A model generated the notes under the pieces. The model saw only the letters and a list, made by a program, of their open reading frames with translations. It did not search any database and was not told the origin of the DNA. The translations under genes were made by a program, and so were the position numbers. From assembly GCA_964568735.1 (NCBI GenBank), contig CAZMRF010000029.1:1-57346 (forward strand): a stretch of DNA of 57,346 nt, read 5' to 3'. Below are positions 33,223-42,211 of this stretch, one piece after another; within the stretch, counting starts at the first letter, position 1, and the number at the start of each line of letters is the position of its first letter. Source of the stretch: CAZMRF01 sp964568735 (lineage in GTDB: Bacteria; Acidobacteriota; Polarisedimenticolia; JACPZX01).

Positions 33223-34368
33223 TTGGTCGATTTCGAGCTGACCGAGGAGCAGCAGCAGCTCCGCGATCTCGCCCGGGAGTTCGCCGGCAAGGAAATCGCT
33301 CCCCGGGCCGCCCACCACGATCAGACGGGGGAGTTCCCCCGCGAGATCGTGAAGAAAGCCTGGGAGATCGGCCTCATGAACACCCATGTCCCGGAGGCCT
33401 TCGGGGGGCCGGGGCTGGGTGTTTTCGAGGGAGCCCTCATTGCCGAGGAGATCGCGTGGGGGTGCACCGGCATCGGCACCGCGATGGAGGCCAACACCCT
33501 GGCGGAGGCTCCGGTCATCGTGGCCGGAACGGACGAGCAGAAGAAGGCCTGGCTCACGCCGATGGTCGAGGAGTTCAAGCTCGCGGCCTACTGCGTGACC
33601 GAGCCGGACGCCGGCTCGGACGTCGCCGGCATCAAGACGACGGCAAGGCGGGTGGGCGGCGACTACGTCCTCACCGGCAGCAAGATGTGGATCACGAGCG
33701 GCTCGGTCGCCGACTGGTACTTCGTCCTGGCTCTCACCGAACCGGAGAAGCGCCACCGCGGGATGTCGGCCTTCCTCGTGCCCCGGGCCAGCGAGGGCGT
33801 CGAGGTCGGCAAGAAAGAGAAGAACATGGGGCAGAGGGCCTCGGACACCCGGGCCGTCACCTTCCACGACGTCAAGGTGCCCGGAGCGAACAGGCTCGGA
33901 GGCGAGGGTGACGGCTTCAGGATCGCGATGTCCGCCTTCGATCACACGCGGCCCATCGTGGCGGCTGCGGCCGTGGGGCTGGCCCGATCCGCCTTCGAGC
34001 ACTCGGTTCGCTACGCGAGCGAACGGAAGGCCTTTGGCGCGCCCATCTCATCCCACCAGGCGGTCTCGTTCATGATTGCCGAGATGGCCATGAACATCGA
34101 GGCTGCTCGACTGCTGGTCTGGAAGGCCTGCCGCGCCATCGACCTGGGGCGGCGGAACACGCGGGAGGCGGCCTTTGCCAAGGCCTTCGCCGCTGACATG
34201 GCGATGAAGACGGCCCTCGACGCCGTCCAGGTCTTCGGCGGATACGGCTTCAGCGCGGAGTACCCCGTCGAGAAGCTGATGCGCGATGCGAAGGTCTTCC
34301 AGATCTACGAAGGGACCTCCCAGATCCAGCGGCTGATCATCGCCAAGGAGATCTTCGAGCGCCGCTGA
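33223..34368 (+). CDS. Acyl-CoA dehydrogenase
   Basis: FAD enzyme that oxidises acyl-CoA to trans-2-enoyl-CoA in beta-oxidation or branched amino acid breakdown. The 381-residue protein has the N-terminal helical domain (FELTEEQQQLRDLAREFAGK), CVTEPDAGSDVAGIKTTA and the FAD-contacting MWITSG segment, ERKAFGAPISSHQAVSFMIA, and the C-terminal QVFGGYGFSAEYPVEKLMRD with the catalytic glutamate of QIYEGTSQIQ. Chain-length specificity cannot be read. A TTG start at 33223 gives the usual N-terminus; the gene is coupled to the cyclophilin gene. Confidence 0.93.
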   Translation: MVDFELTEEQQQLRDLAREFAGKEIAPRAAHHDQTGEFPREIVKKAWEIGLMNTHVPEAFGGPGLGVFEGALIAEEIAWGCTGIGTAMEANTLAEAPVIVAGTDEQKKAWLTPMVEEFKLAAYCVTEPDAGSDVAGIKTTARRVGGDYVLTGSKMWITSGSVADWYFVLALTEPEKRHRGMSAFLVPRASEGVEVGKKEKNMGQRASDTRAVTFHDVKVPGANRLGGEGDGFRIAMSAFDHTRPIVAAAAVGLARSAFEHSVRYASERKAFGAPISSHQAVSFMIAEMAMNIEAARLLVWKACRAIDLGRRNTREAAFAKAFAADMAMKTALDAVQVFGGYGFSAEYPVEKLMRDAKVFQIYEGTSQIQRLIIAKEIFERR

Positions 34369-34401
34369 GGCTCGCCCCCGACGGGCGCCTGGCTCCTCCC
34401 C

Positions 34402-37400
34402 TCAGCGCGTGCAGGTGATGGCGAAGGCCCTGGCCCTGCCCTTCACGCCCCCGAATTCCGGATCGTCGGCGAGGAGAATCGCCGTCCCGCCGATCCCTGG
34501 GGGTACCTCCACGATCTCGAGCGCCTGACTTCCCGAGCCTCCCTGGCGGAGGCTCGCAAGCTCTTCGACGCCGTCGAGCTGCCAGTCGAGGGCGCAGAGG
34601 GAGATCGCGCGTCCCGAAGCCGCGCTGAAGCCCGGGTCGCTGGCGGTGAGGACGAGATCCGCGGCTGCGGGGGCTTCGATGACCGTCGGGACCCCGCGGC
34701 AGGGCGACGCGGGCGGCAGGGTGCCTGTCAGGAGCAGGTCGAAGATCGAGAGACTCCCGGCGGCGTCCAGTATGGCGATTTCGTCTTCGGGATCTCCGTC
34801 GAACTGGATCCCCGCCACGGCAGTGACTCTTCCACCGAGAGGTCCCGTGAGCGCGGCGCTCAGGCAGAGCTCAGGCCACTCCTGCCCGTAGTCGATCCTC
34901 CGGAAGTCGAGCACCGCGCCCGCGCCGCCTCTCGAACGCAGGAGAATCAGCTCGTCGTCGCCGTCGCCGTCGATGTCGGCCGCTCCGAGGATCCTCTTGA
35001 TCGCGTCTGGCGTCCTCACTTCTCTCAGGACCTCCAGACGCTCCCCGTGATCCCGGGGGAGATTCTGGATCTGGAGCGTGCCGTGCCCCTGCCGGTTCCT
35101 GCGAAGGCGGACGAGCCAGTTCCTGTCCCGCCCGACCGATCGGATCAGCGAGATGGAGCGGCTGGGGTACTCCCCGACGCGAGCAAGGCTCGATCCAACC
35201 GTGCTTGATGGTTGATCCGGGACGGCGAAGGTCTCCAGTGCCTGGCCGCCTCCGGAGTCCCTCAGGACGGCGACGCGCGGCGGGAAGGAGAGGATACCGG
35301 TGGTTCGTGAGCTGGGATTCAGGAGCGGGTCGAACTGGTAGAAGGCCGTGTAGGAGCCGGGGCGGAGGTCCTCCGAGACCATGCACGCGGTGAGAGTCTT
35401 GGTCACGCTGCTGCGCCCGGGAATGGGCGCGCTCTCACGGCTCGAGCAGGCAAGGAGATCGGGGGAGTTGGGGTCGGTCGGGTTGTTCGACGCGTCACGG
35501 GAGACCACCACGTCGACCTCGATGGGCGGATTGGCGACGCCGAAGCCGATGTTCTCGATGTCGAAGGAGGTCGTGAAGGGAGCGTTAGGGTAGGCGGCAG
35601 GAGGCGGGACAGCGTCGCGGACGCTGAGGTTGGGAGAGCCATCCACCAGGAGGGTCCCCGTGAGCGTCCTGAGGTTGGAGTAGGGATTGCCCGCGGCATC
35701 GCGCGCGGTCATGTTCGAGATGGCAAGCGTCCCTGGCCCGGGAAGCACGGCCGTGAACCTCACGGTGAGGATATCCGCGTTGCCCTCGCTCATGGCACCC
35801 GATCCATTGCCGTTGGGATCGGAGGTCGTGCAGGCCACGTCCAGGCGGCCCGCATTGGGATCGATGGCGATGACGGCGCAGCTCTGATCCAGTCCTCCCT
35901 GCTCGAGGAAGTTCGTGAAGGCCACCTGGTTGGGATCGCTTCCGGGAACGTTCGGGTCGCCTATCGAGACGAGGCCGGGTGGATCCCAGGAGACGGAGAA
36001 GCCGTAGCCCGCCAGATTCCGAGCCGAGCTCACGCCGATGGCGGCTCGCGCGCTCCCCGGCCCCCGGACGTCGACCCGGGTGTCGTTGAGGACCGTCTCC
36101 TTGTCGTAGATCCGGAACTCCGGCGGGAGAGGCGCCTGGATCGTGATGGGCACGGATGCCCAGTTGTTGGTCTCAGCGGGCGCGACCGCGCCGCCTGCAT
36201 CCACCTCCGCGACGTTGTTGTTGGCGTCCGCCTGGATCGCCAGGACGTGAGTCCCGGGAGTGAGCAGGAAGGGGATCTTGCAGCTATCGCTTCCGGCGGG
36301 GGCGAGCCCGTAGGTCTGAGTGACGGCCGCACCGCCGGGCTGGAATGAGCCCGCGGGGAAACTCTGCTGCTTGCTGCACAGTGCGAAGGGCGAGGAGGGG
36401 GTGGGATTGGCCTGAATAGAGAGCAGATCCGGACCCAGGTAGACCCTCGTCTGGTAGGAAGGGGTCCGTATGGCCCCGATGCCCTGGTTCAACAGGGCGT
36501 AGGAGACCTGGAGCTTCAGACCGGCGTGGAAAGCGCCGTTCGGATCGGCGGGATCCGGGGTCAGCATGATCGAGGCCGGGGGAACGACGAGATCCTTCCG
36601 TGAATCCAGGATCGTGATGGGCCTGCACTCGACGTTGTTCGTCTCGTTCGTCTCCGTCAGTCTCCCGCCGGCCACGTCGAGATCGCTTTCGTTGACGTCG
36701 ATCTTGACGCAGAGGTTGCGTGTCTGCGCCGCCGTCAGGGACAACGGGGTGTCCGAAATCCTCACGAGCGCGGATCCGCCACCGAGCAGCACGGGCGCCT
36801 CGGCCGCTGTTCCGATCCTGGTGTCCGAGCTCCCCACGGTGGTGTCCGTGCTGACCACCGCTTGAAGGAGGGTGTTGATCGGCGTGGACTCGGTGCCGAG
36901 GTTCGAGACGAGGCACTCCAGGGTGATCGTCTGCCCGTCGACGAAGACCCCGGGCGTCGTTGGAGATGTCTGCGTGCAGGCCACGCTGAGATCGACGTTC
37001 AGATACCGCCCCAGGACCCACGTCCCGCCCCGTAGGGAATCGAACTCGAGATTTGCGTTGGTGCTCGTGCCCCACCTCGTCGCCGTGGAGTTCCATTCGA
37101 ATTCGTCCTGCAATCCGATGGGGCAGGAGCCGGAAACGGGCTGGGCCAGCCAGGTGAAGGTCCCGAGCCGCACCGTCCCCGTCGGCAACGAGGGTCCGGC
37201 GAAGCCGATGGCGTTCCACCGGACAATCGAGTTGGAATCCTGGACGTTGATGGAATCGACGGAGCCGCCCCCCCAGGCTGTCTTGAGAGCTGGATCGATC
37301 TGGTGGGAGACGAACTGGACGCAGGGTCCCAGCTCTCCGACGTGGAAGGAGTCGATGGTCACCTGGAAAGAGCGCAGCCCGGGCGAGGGAACGCCATCCA

Positions 37401-37554
37401 TGAAGATCTCGAAGGTCGCGAAGGGGTCGGGTGCGGTGATCGGGGGGACGACGAGCGTGCCCGGCTCGATCCGCAGGGTCTGGGCAGAGGTGAGCCCGCC
37501 GCCCGTGATGGCCGACAAGGCCACCGCGAGCCCGGCGAGGCGCGACTTCGACAG
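34402..37554 (-). CDS. Giant secreted modular protein with CARDB-like and cohesin-like domains (downstream paralogue)
   Basis: About 1050 residues with a signal peptide (SKSRLAGLAVALSAITGGGL, cleavage near TSA-Q). Modules in order: an N-terminal beta domain (about 25-165); two CARDB-like domains, the first ending ETNETNNVECRPITI, the second beginning KDLVVPPASI and ending PAETNNWASVPITI; a cohesin-like domain (AAIGVSSARNLAGYGFSVSW to GTLLVDG); a third CARDB-like domain (FDIENIGFGVANPPIEVDV); then FG-GAP/VCBS-like segments with Ca-type loops (ADIDGDGDDELILLR). The C-terminus AFAITCTR mirrors its neighbour. Start is uncertain: no ATG or GTG fits, a CTG at 37554 or TTG at 37623 would. Sixteen bases separate it from its upstream paralogue. 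Function unknown. Confidence 0.78.
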   Translation of the reverse strand: MSKSRLAGLAVALSAITGGGLTSAQTLRIEPGTLVVPPITAPDPFATFEIFMDGVPSPGLRSFQVTIDSFHVGELGPCVQFVSHQIDPALKTAWGGGSVDSINVQDSNSIVRWNAIGFAGPSLPTGTVRLGTFTWLAQPVSGSCPIGLQDEFEWNSTATRWGTSTNANLEFDSLRGGTWVLGRYLNVDLSVACTQTSPTTPGVFVDGQTITLECLVSNLGTESTPINTLLQAVVSTDTTVGSSDTRIGTAAEAPVLLGGGSALVRISDTPLSLTAAQTRNLCVKIDVNESDLDVAGGRLTETNETNNVECRPITILDSRKDLVVPPASIMLTPDPADPNGAFHAGLKLQVSYALLNQGIGAIRTPSYQTRVYLGPDLLSIQANPTPSSPFALCSKQQSFPAGSFQPGGAAVTQTYGLAPAGSDSCKIPFLLTPGTHVLAIQADANNNVAEVDAGGAVAPAETNNWASVPITIQAPLPPEFRIYDKETVLNDTRVDVRGPGSARAAIGVSSARNLAGYGFSVSWDPPGLVSIGDPNVPGSDPNQVAFTNFLEQGGLDQSCAVIAIDPNAGRLDVACTTSDPNGNGSGAMSEGNADILTVRFTAVLPGPGTLAISNMTARDAAGNPYSNLRTLTGTLLVDGSPNLSVRDAVPPPAAYPNAPFTTSFDIENIGFGVANPPIEVDVVVSRDASNNPTDPNSPDLLACSSRESAPIPGRSSVTKTLTACMVSEDLRPGSYTAFYQFDPLLNPSSRTTGILSFPPRVAVLRDSGGGQALETFAVPDQPSSTVGSSLARVGEYPSRSISLIRSVGRDRNWLVRLRRNRQGHGTLQIQNLPRDHGERLEVLREVRTPDAIKRILGAADIDGDGDDELILLRSRGGAGAVLDFRRIDYGQEWPELCLSAALTGPLGGRVTAVAGIQFDGDPEDEIAILDAAGSLSIFDLLLTGTLPPASPCRGVPTVIEAPAAADLVLTASDPGFSAASGRAISLCALDWQLDGVEELASLRQGGSGSQALEIVEVPPGIGGTAILLADDPEFGGVKGRARAFAITCTR

Positions 37555-37570
37555 GGCTCCCTTCAGGTGT

Positions 37571-40500
37571 CTATCGCGTGCACGCGATGGCCAGCACCGT
37601 CGCGCGGGTCTGGGTTCCGCCAAAGGCGGCGTCTTCCGCAAGCAGGGTGACCGTACCGCCCAGGGAAGCGGGCACATCGTAGATTCTCAGAGCCTGCACA
37701 CCAGCGGCGTCCACGTGCAGGCTGGCGATCTCCTCGTTGCCATCGAGCTGGAAGTCCAGCGTGCAGATGGACAGCGCCTCGTCGCCGGGGGCTCCGAACC
37801 CCGAGTCGGAGGCCAGCGGCAGGATGTCCGCGGCGGCCGGCATCTCGATGACGGCGGGTACGGGCTTGCACGGTGAGGCCGGCGGCGGCGATCCGTTGAT
37901 CGTCAGGTCGTAGATCGTCAGGGCGCCGTCGTCCGTCACGACCGCGAGCTCGTCACCGGGGCTGCCGTCGTACTCGATGCCAGCGGCATCGACGACGCGG
38001 CCCGTGAACGGGGGCGTGTTGGGGTCCGTGATGGCCGCCGACTGGCAGATCAGAGGCTTCCGCTGCGTGAAGTCGACTCTCCTGAAGTCGAGAACGTCGC
38101 CGATCTTCAAGGATCGAAGGACGATCAGCTCGTCCTCCCCATCTCCATCCATGTCCGCGCCGCCGAAGATCGCGCGCACTTCCTTGGGCAGCCGCAGGTT
38201 GGTGAGCACGTCGAGCTTCTCGCCCGCCGACTTGGGCAGCACGTGCACCTGGAGCTTTCGCGGGCTCGAGCTGGAGCTTCGGAGGCCCACCATCCAGTTC
38301 AGCGAGCGCGATCCGGAGCCGATCACCGAAACGCCCTGGTCGGCGAACTTCGACGTGCTGGCCAGCGCCTGTCCGGTGCTTCCGTTCGGATCCGGCTCCA
38401 GGTAGGTCTCGGCGGTCCGACCCTTCCCCGACTTGCGCAGGGCGAGGATGCGCGAGGGGACCGGCACGGTCACGACGGCCCAGGAGTTGGGATCGCCTCC
38501 GGTCGTGGTGGCATTCACCTGGTAGAACCCCGTGTAGGCCCCCGGCAGGGCATCGTCCAGCAGCACGCACGTCGACAGGCTCTTCTGTCTCGTGGAGAAG
38601 GCGTCGATCTGCGTCGGCTCGTTGGAGGTGCAGGCGATGACGTCCGGGGCGGGCAGGTTGGGATCCGTCACGGAATCCTGGGAGAGGACCAGACGGCTCT
38701 GGATGGGGATCGGGGCGGGTCCGAATCCCGAGTTCTCGATGTCATAGCTCGTCGCGAAATCCACCCCCGGCACGATCGCGACGGGCGGCACGGCGTTCGT
38801 CACACGGAGCTTCGGGACGCCCGAGACCTGGAAGGTGCCATTCGTGATACTCAGGTTCGCGATGGGCTGCCCGGCAGGGTTCGCGGCCGTGAGGTTCGAA
38901 GTCGTGAGAGTTCCCGAGCCCGGCAAGGCCGGCACGAACTGGATCGTGAGCAGGGTTGCATGACCCTGGGTGGTCGCCCCCGCATTCGAGACGTTGGGAT
39001 CGGCGCTGGGAACCGTCGTGCAGGAGACCGTGATGATGCCGTTGGGGTCGTCGAGAGTATGGCCGCAGGTCTGGATCCTGCCGTTCTGCTCGAGGAAAGG
39101 CGTGAAGGCGATGGCGTTCGGATCCGTGCTGACGTCCAGGAAGCTCGCAGGGCTCCAGGTGAAGGTCAAGGCGTAGGCGGCCACGTTCTGCGCCGAGATG
39201 ATGCTGATCGCCGCCCTGCCCGGTGCCGTCTGGCTTGGGGGGTCGAAGACGAGCACGTCGAGATCGTCGATGCGGGCCGGGATGGGCGGGGTGGTGTCCT
39301 CGCGGACTCGGAACTCGGGCGGCAGCGCCGCCTCGACCCTGATGGGCACCGACGCCCAGTTGTTGCTCTCAGCGGGCAGCGCCACGCCGGCGGGATCCTC
39401 CTCCACCACGTTGTTGCCCGAGTCCAGGCGTACGGCCAGGACATAGTCTCCGGGAGGTTGCGTGAAACTGATCTGGCAGATCTCGTTCGGGTCGGCGGGG
39501 ATCGCGCTGCTCGCCGGATCGGGATCGAGCCCGAAGGTCTGCGTGAGGCTCGTTCCGCCCTGCTGGAAGGGAATGGCGCCTCCGAGGGGCTGGACCTTGC
39601 TGCAGATGAAGCTCGCGGCCGGATTGGCCTGAATCACGGCAAGGCTCGTTCCAAGGTGGACGCTGTTGCGGTAGCTGGGCGGGCGAACGGCGCCCATCCC
39701 CTGGTTGAGGGCGTCAAAAGAGACTTGAAAAGTGAGGCCGGCGTGGAAGTTGTTCGGATCGACGCTGCTCGGCGTCAGGACGATGGCGACGTTCGGATCG
39801 GCGCTGGAGGTCGGATCGACGATCAAGTCCTTCCGTGAGGGGAGGACCGTCACGGGAAGGCAGAAGGTGTTGTTCGTCTCGTCGGTCTCGAGGATGTTCC
39901 CGTCGACGTCGCTCAGGTCGCCGGTGTTCACGTCGACCTTCGCGCAGATGTTCGTACCCCCGGGCGCCGTGAAGAATGGCGCCCCGGACAGCGTCCTGGC
40001 GATCGTGGCGCCTCCCGCGACGACCACGTTGTCAACCTGGGCGATCGCCACGTCTCCGCTGTCGATGGACAGATCGCTGGAGAAGCGGGCAATCAGCGTC
40101 GTGACTCCCGGGGTCACCGTCCCGAGGTTCCTCACCTGGCAGTCGAGCTGGACCGTGTCGCCGTCCACGAACGTGCCGGGATCGAAGGTGTTGGGGTCGA
40201 CGCCGGGTGCCGCGACCCGGGTGCATGTGACGTCCAGATCCACGTCGGGCGCCGAGCCGATGACCCAGGGGGCGCCCTGGAGCACGTTGAAGGGCGTGCC
40301 CGGATCGGGCGACTGGGTCTCCGACCACCGCGTCGTGCCCTGCCAGCTGAAGCTGTGCTGCGTGCCGATGGAGCAGGCGCCTGTCATGCCGGTGCTTGTG
40401 ATCTGGTAGCTGATCGTCCCCAGCTTCACCGTGCCGGGGGCTGAGCGGCCCGGCCCGGTGGCTGCCGCCGTCCAGGTCAGGACATCGGTGGCGACGATCG

Positions 40501-40825
40501 GGCTGGAAAAGGAGGATCCCCAGGCCGCCTGCAGGGCCGGGTCCAGCGCGGCCGAATCGAAGGTGAGGCACTTCGTGATCTCGCTGGGATCGTCCTCGTT
40601 CAGGATGATGACGAACGAGCCGAGGCCGGCGGCAGGAACGCCGTCCATGTAGACGTCGAAGCTCGTGATGACGCCCGAGGTGGATGCGAAGACGACAGGG
40701 ATCGGATCGATCCGCAGCGTGACCTGGGCGAGCGCGGGAACGGCGCCCGAGGCGGCGAGAGCGAGCGCCGTGATGGCGGCCCTCCGAAGAATCGCGGTCC
40801 TCATCCCGTCCGGCCCCGTAGGCAT
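37571..40825 (-). CDS. Giant secreted modular protein with CARDB-like and cohesin-like domains (upstream paralogue)
   Basis: A 1084-residue protein, clearly paralogous over its full length to the next gene. It has a signal peptide (RTAILRRAAITALALAASGA, cleavage near ALA-Q), an N-terminal beta domain, two CARDB-like modules (first ends ETDETNNTFCLPVTV, second ends PAESNNWASVPIRV), a cohesin-like module (AAISIISAQNVAAYALTFTW), a third CARDB-like module (YDIENSGFGPAPIPIQ), and C-terminal FG-GAP/VCBS-like loops (ADMDGDGEDELIVLR). CARDB domains mediate extracellular adhesion or carbohydrate contact in other proteins. Eleven DPN tripeptides are present. ATG 40825 has AGGAGAG upstream; ATG 40804 is an alternative. 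Confidence 0.82.
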   Translation of the reverse strand: MPTGPDGMRTAILRRAAITALALAASGAVPALAQVTLRIDPIPVVFASTSGVITSFDVYMDGVPAAGLGSFVIILNEDDPSEITKCLTFDSAALDPALQAAWGSSFSSPIVATDVLTWTAAATGPGRSAPGTVKLGTISYQITSTGMTGACSIGTQHSFSWQGTTRWSETQSPDPGTPFNVLQGAPWVIGSAPDVDLDVTCTRVAAPGVDPNTFDPGTFVDGDTVQLDCQVRNLGTVTPGVTTLIARFSSDLSIDSGDVAIAQVDNVVVAGGATIARTLSGAPFFTAPGGTNICAKVDVNTGDLSDVDGNILETDETNNTFCLPVTVLPSRKDLIVDPTSSADPNVAIVLTPSSVDPNNFHAGLTFQVSFDALNQGMGAVRPPSYRNSVHLGTSLAVIQANPAASFICSKVQPLGGAIPFQQGGTSLTQTFGLDPDPASSAIPADPNEICQISFTQPPGDYVLAVRLDSGNNVVEEDPAGVALPAESNNWASVPIRVEAALPPEFRVREDTTPPIPARIDDLDVLVFDPPSQTAPGRAAISIISAQNVAAYALTFTWSPASFLDVSTDPNAIAFTPFLEQNGRIQTCGHTLDDPNGIITVSCTTVPSADPNVSNAGATTQGHATLLTIQFVPALPGSGTLTTSNLTAANPAGQPIANLSITNGTFQVSGVPKLRVTNAVPPVAIVPGVDFATSYDIENSGFGPAPIPIQSRLVLSQDSVTDPNLPAPDVIACTSNEPTQIDAFSTRQKSLSTCVLLDDALPGAYTGFYQVNATTTGGDPNSWAVVTVPVPSRILALRKSGKGRTAETYLEPDPNGSTGQALASTSKFADQGVSVIGSGSRSLNWMVGLRSSSSSPRKLQVHVLPKSAGEKLDVLTNLRLPKEVRAIFGGADMDGDGEDELIVLRSLKIGDVLDFRRVDFTQRKPLICQSAAITDPNTPPFTGRVVDAAGIEYDGSPGDELAVVTDDGALTIYDLTINGSPPPASPCKPVPAVIEMPAAADILPLASDSGFGAPGDEALSICTLDFQLDGNEEIASLHVDAAGVQALRIYDVPASLGGTVTLLAEDAAFGGTQTRATVLAIACTR

Positions 40826-40975
40826 CGTCGGCTCTCTCCTGACTTTCTCGGTCGCAGTGCTCGCGGCCCGCTCACGCGGTTCCCCTCCACACGCGGGGCA
40901 ACCCCTGCACAAGTGGCTGCTGGAATGGAGGTTACGGGAGAGCCGCGGGACCCCTGATTGTCGAGAAGGCAGGCT

Positions 40976-41005
40976 ATTTGAACAGCCCGCCCCCCCTGAT
41001 GTCAA
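40976..41005 (-). promoter_or_regulatory. Possible promoter of the CARDB paralogue pair
   Basis: Minus strand: perfect TTGACA (41005-41000), 18-bp spacer, weak TCAAAT (40981-40976). It would leave a leader of about 145 nt before ATG 40825; I see no recognisable riboswitch in it. The rest of 40826-41124 holds no gene. Confidence 0.4.
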
Positions 41006-41124
41006 GCTCCCAGCTGCCGGCTCCCGCCCGATTCCCGGGGATTCAGACCCCTTGCCGGTGAATCGGGTTGACGGCCGCGCCTCCGGCCACGGGCTAAGAT
41101 GGGCCCAGCCGGCAGGAGGAGACC

Positions 41125-41787
41125 TTGATTTTCGAGTCGTTCCCCGTGGGCCTCTTCCAGTGCAACTGCGTCGTTCTCGGGGACGAGACGACCCGGGAGG
41201 CGATCGTCATCGACCCCGGCGACGATCTGGATCGGATCCGCGAGGTCCTGGATCACTACCGGCTGGACCTGAAGCTCACGTTGCATACCCACGGGCACCT
41301 CGACCATATCGGGGCCGCGGGCGAGCTGTGCCGCGAGCGAGGCGCGAGAGCCCTCATCCATGAGGGTGATCTCCCTCTCTGGCGCTCCTATCCCGCACAG
41401 GCGGCTCTCTTCGGCCTGCCCCAGCGTGAGCTGCCCGAGCCCGACGGCCTGCTCAGAGAAACCGAGCCCATCCAGGTCGGCGGGCTGCGGCTGTCGGTCC
41501 TCGAGACGCCGGGGCACACGCCCGGGAGCATCTGCCTCTCGATGGAGAGCCACCCCCGGGAGCCGGGGGCTCCCGTGCTGTTCAGCGGAGACACGCTCTT
41601 CTGGAAGGGAATCGGCCGGACCGATCTCTGGGGCGGTGACTACCGCACGCTCATGGCCTCAGTCAGGGAGAAGATCTTCCGCCTTCCGGCCGAGACAATC
41701 GTTCACCCCGGCCACGGACCGGAGACCTGCATCGCCGACGAGCGGAAGTCGAATCCATTCCTCCCGGACATCCTCTCGGTGAAGTAG
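41125..41787 (+). CDS. Metallo-beta-lactamase-fold hydrolase (glyoxalase II-like)
   Basis: A 220-residue MBL-fold enzyme. The zinc-binding HTHGHLDH motif (about residues 53-60), ETPGHTPGSICLS, FSGDTLFWKGIGRTDL with the bridging aspartate, and the C-terminal HPGHGPETCIADE are intact. This is the short YcbL-type single-domain hydrolase, often annotated as hydroxyacylglutathione hydrolase; real substrate is uncertain. A TTG start at 41125 is supported by a very strong CAGGAGGAGA six bases upstream. Confidence 0.88.
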   Translation: MIFESFPVGLFQCNCVVLGDETTREAIVIDPGDDLDRIREVLDHYRLDLKLTLHTHGHLDHIGAAGELCRERGARALIHEGDLPLWRSYPAQAALFGLPQRELPEPDGLLRETEPIQVGGLRLSVLETPGHTPGSICLSMESHPREPGAPVLFSGDTLFWKGIGRTDLWGGDYRTLMASVREKIFRLPAETIVHPGHGPETCIADERKSNPFLPDILSVK

Positions 41788-41803
41788 CCCTTGGACGGGG
41801 AGG

Positions 41804-42208
41804 TCAGCCTCCACTTCGGGGCTGATCTGCGGCGTGCGAGCTCTCCCCAGCGGGCGGACTCCCATCGGCGGAGGGTGGAAGGGGCGGCCGCGGCTGATCC
41901 TCCTGGATCACGATGGGGATCGCTCCCTCTCTCCCCTTGGGGGCTGCCTGCTGCTCGGCCCCGCGCGCCCTCTGCGCGGCGTCCACCTGGTCGTAGAGGT
42001 TCTTCACCAGCGAGCCCAAGAAGATGATGCCGATGACCACGACGGCCGAAATCGTGACGCCCAGGAAGATGGCCACCGCGCGTACCTGCCACGGAACGTC
42101 GGGGTCCTTCGGCAGCCGGAAGACGACGGGCTGCTCCTTCGGGACGAGACGAAGATGCGGGTGGTCACCCGGGGGCGGGAGCTCGGGCGGGTTGTCCAGG
42201 TCGAGCAT
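41804..42208 (-). CDS. Small single-pass membrane protein, function unknown
   Basis: A 134-residue protein with a Pro-rich cytoplasmic N-terminus, one membrane helix (about 43-66, VRAVAIFLGVTISAVVVIGI), a short charged segment and a Pro/Gly/Gln-rich disordered tail. I do not recognise it. The ATG at 42208 is 3 bp beyond the stop of the amidohydrolase gene on the same strand, so they form one transcript. Confidence 0.6.
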   Translation of the reverse strand: MLDLDNPPELPPPGDHPHLRLVPKEQPVVFRLPKDPDVPWQVRAVAIFLGVTISAVVVIGIIFLGSLVKNLYDQVDAAQRARGAEQQAAPKGREGAIPIVIQEDQPRPPLPPSADGSPPAGESSHAADQPRSGG

Positions 42209-42211
42209 GGG

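Noticed and set aside
41068..41100. TTGACG ... TAAGAT upstream of the MBL hydrolase
   Set aside because: The spacer is 21 bp, too long for a normal sigma-70 promoter.
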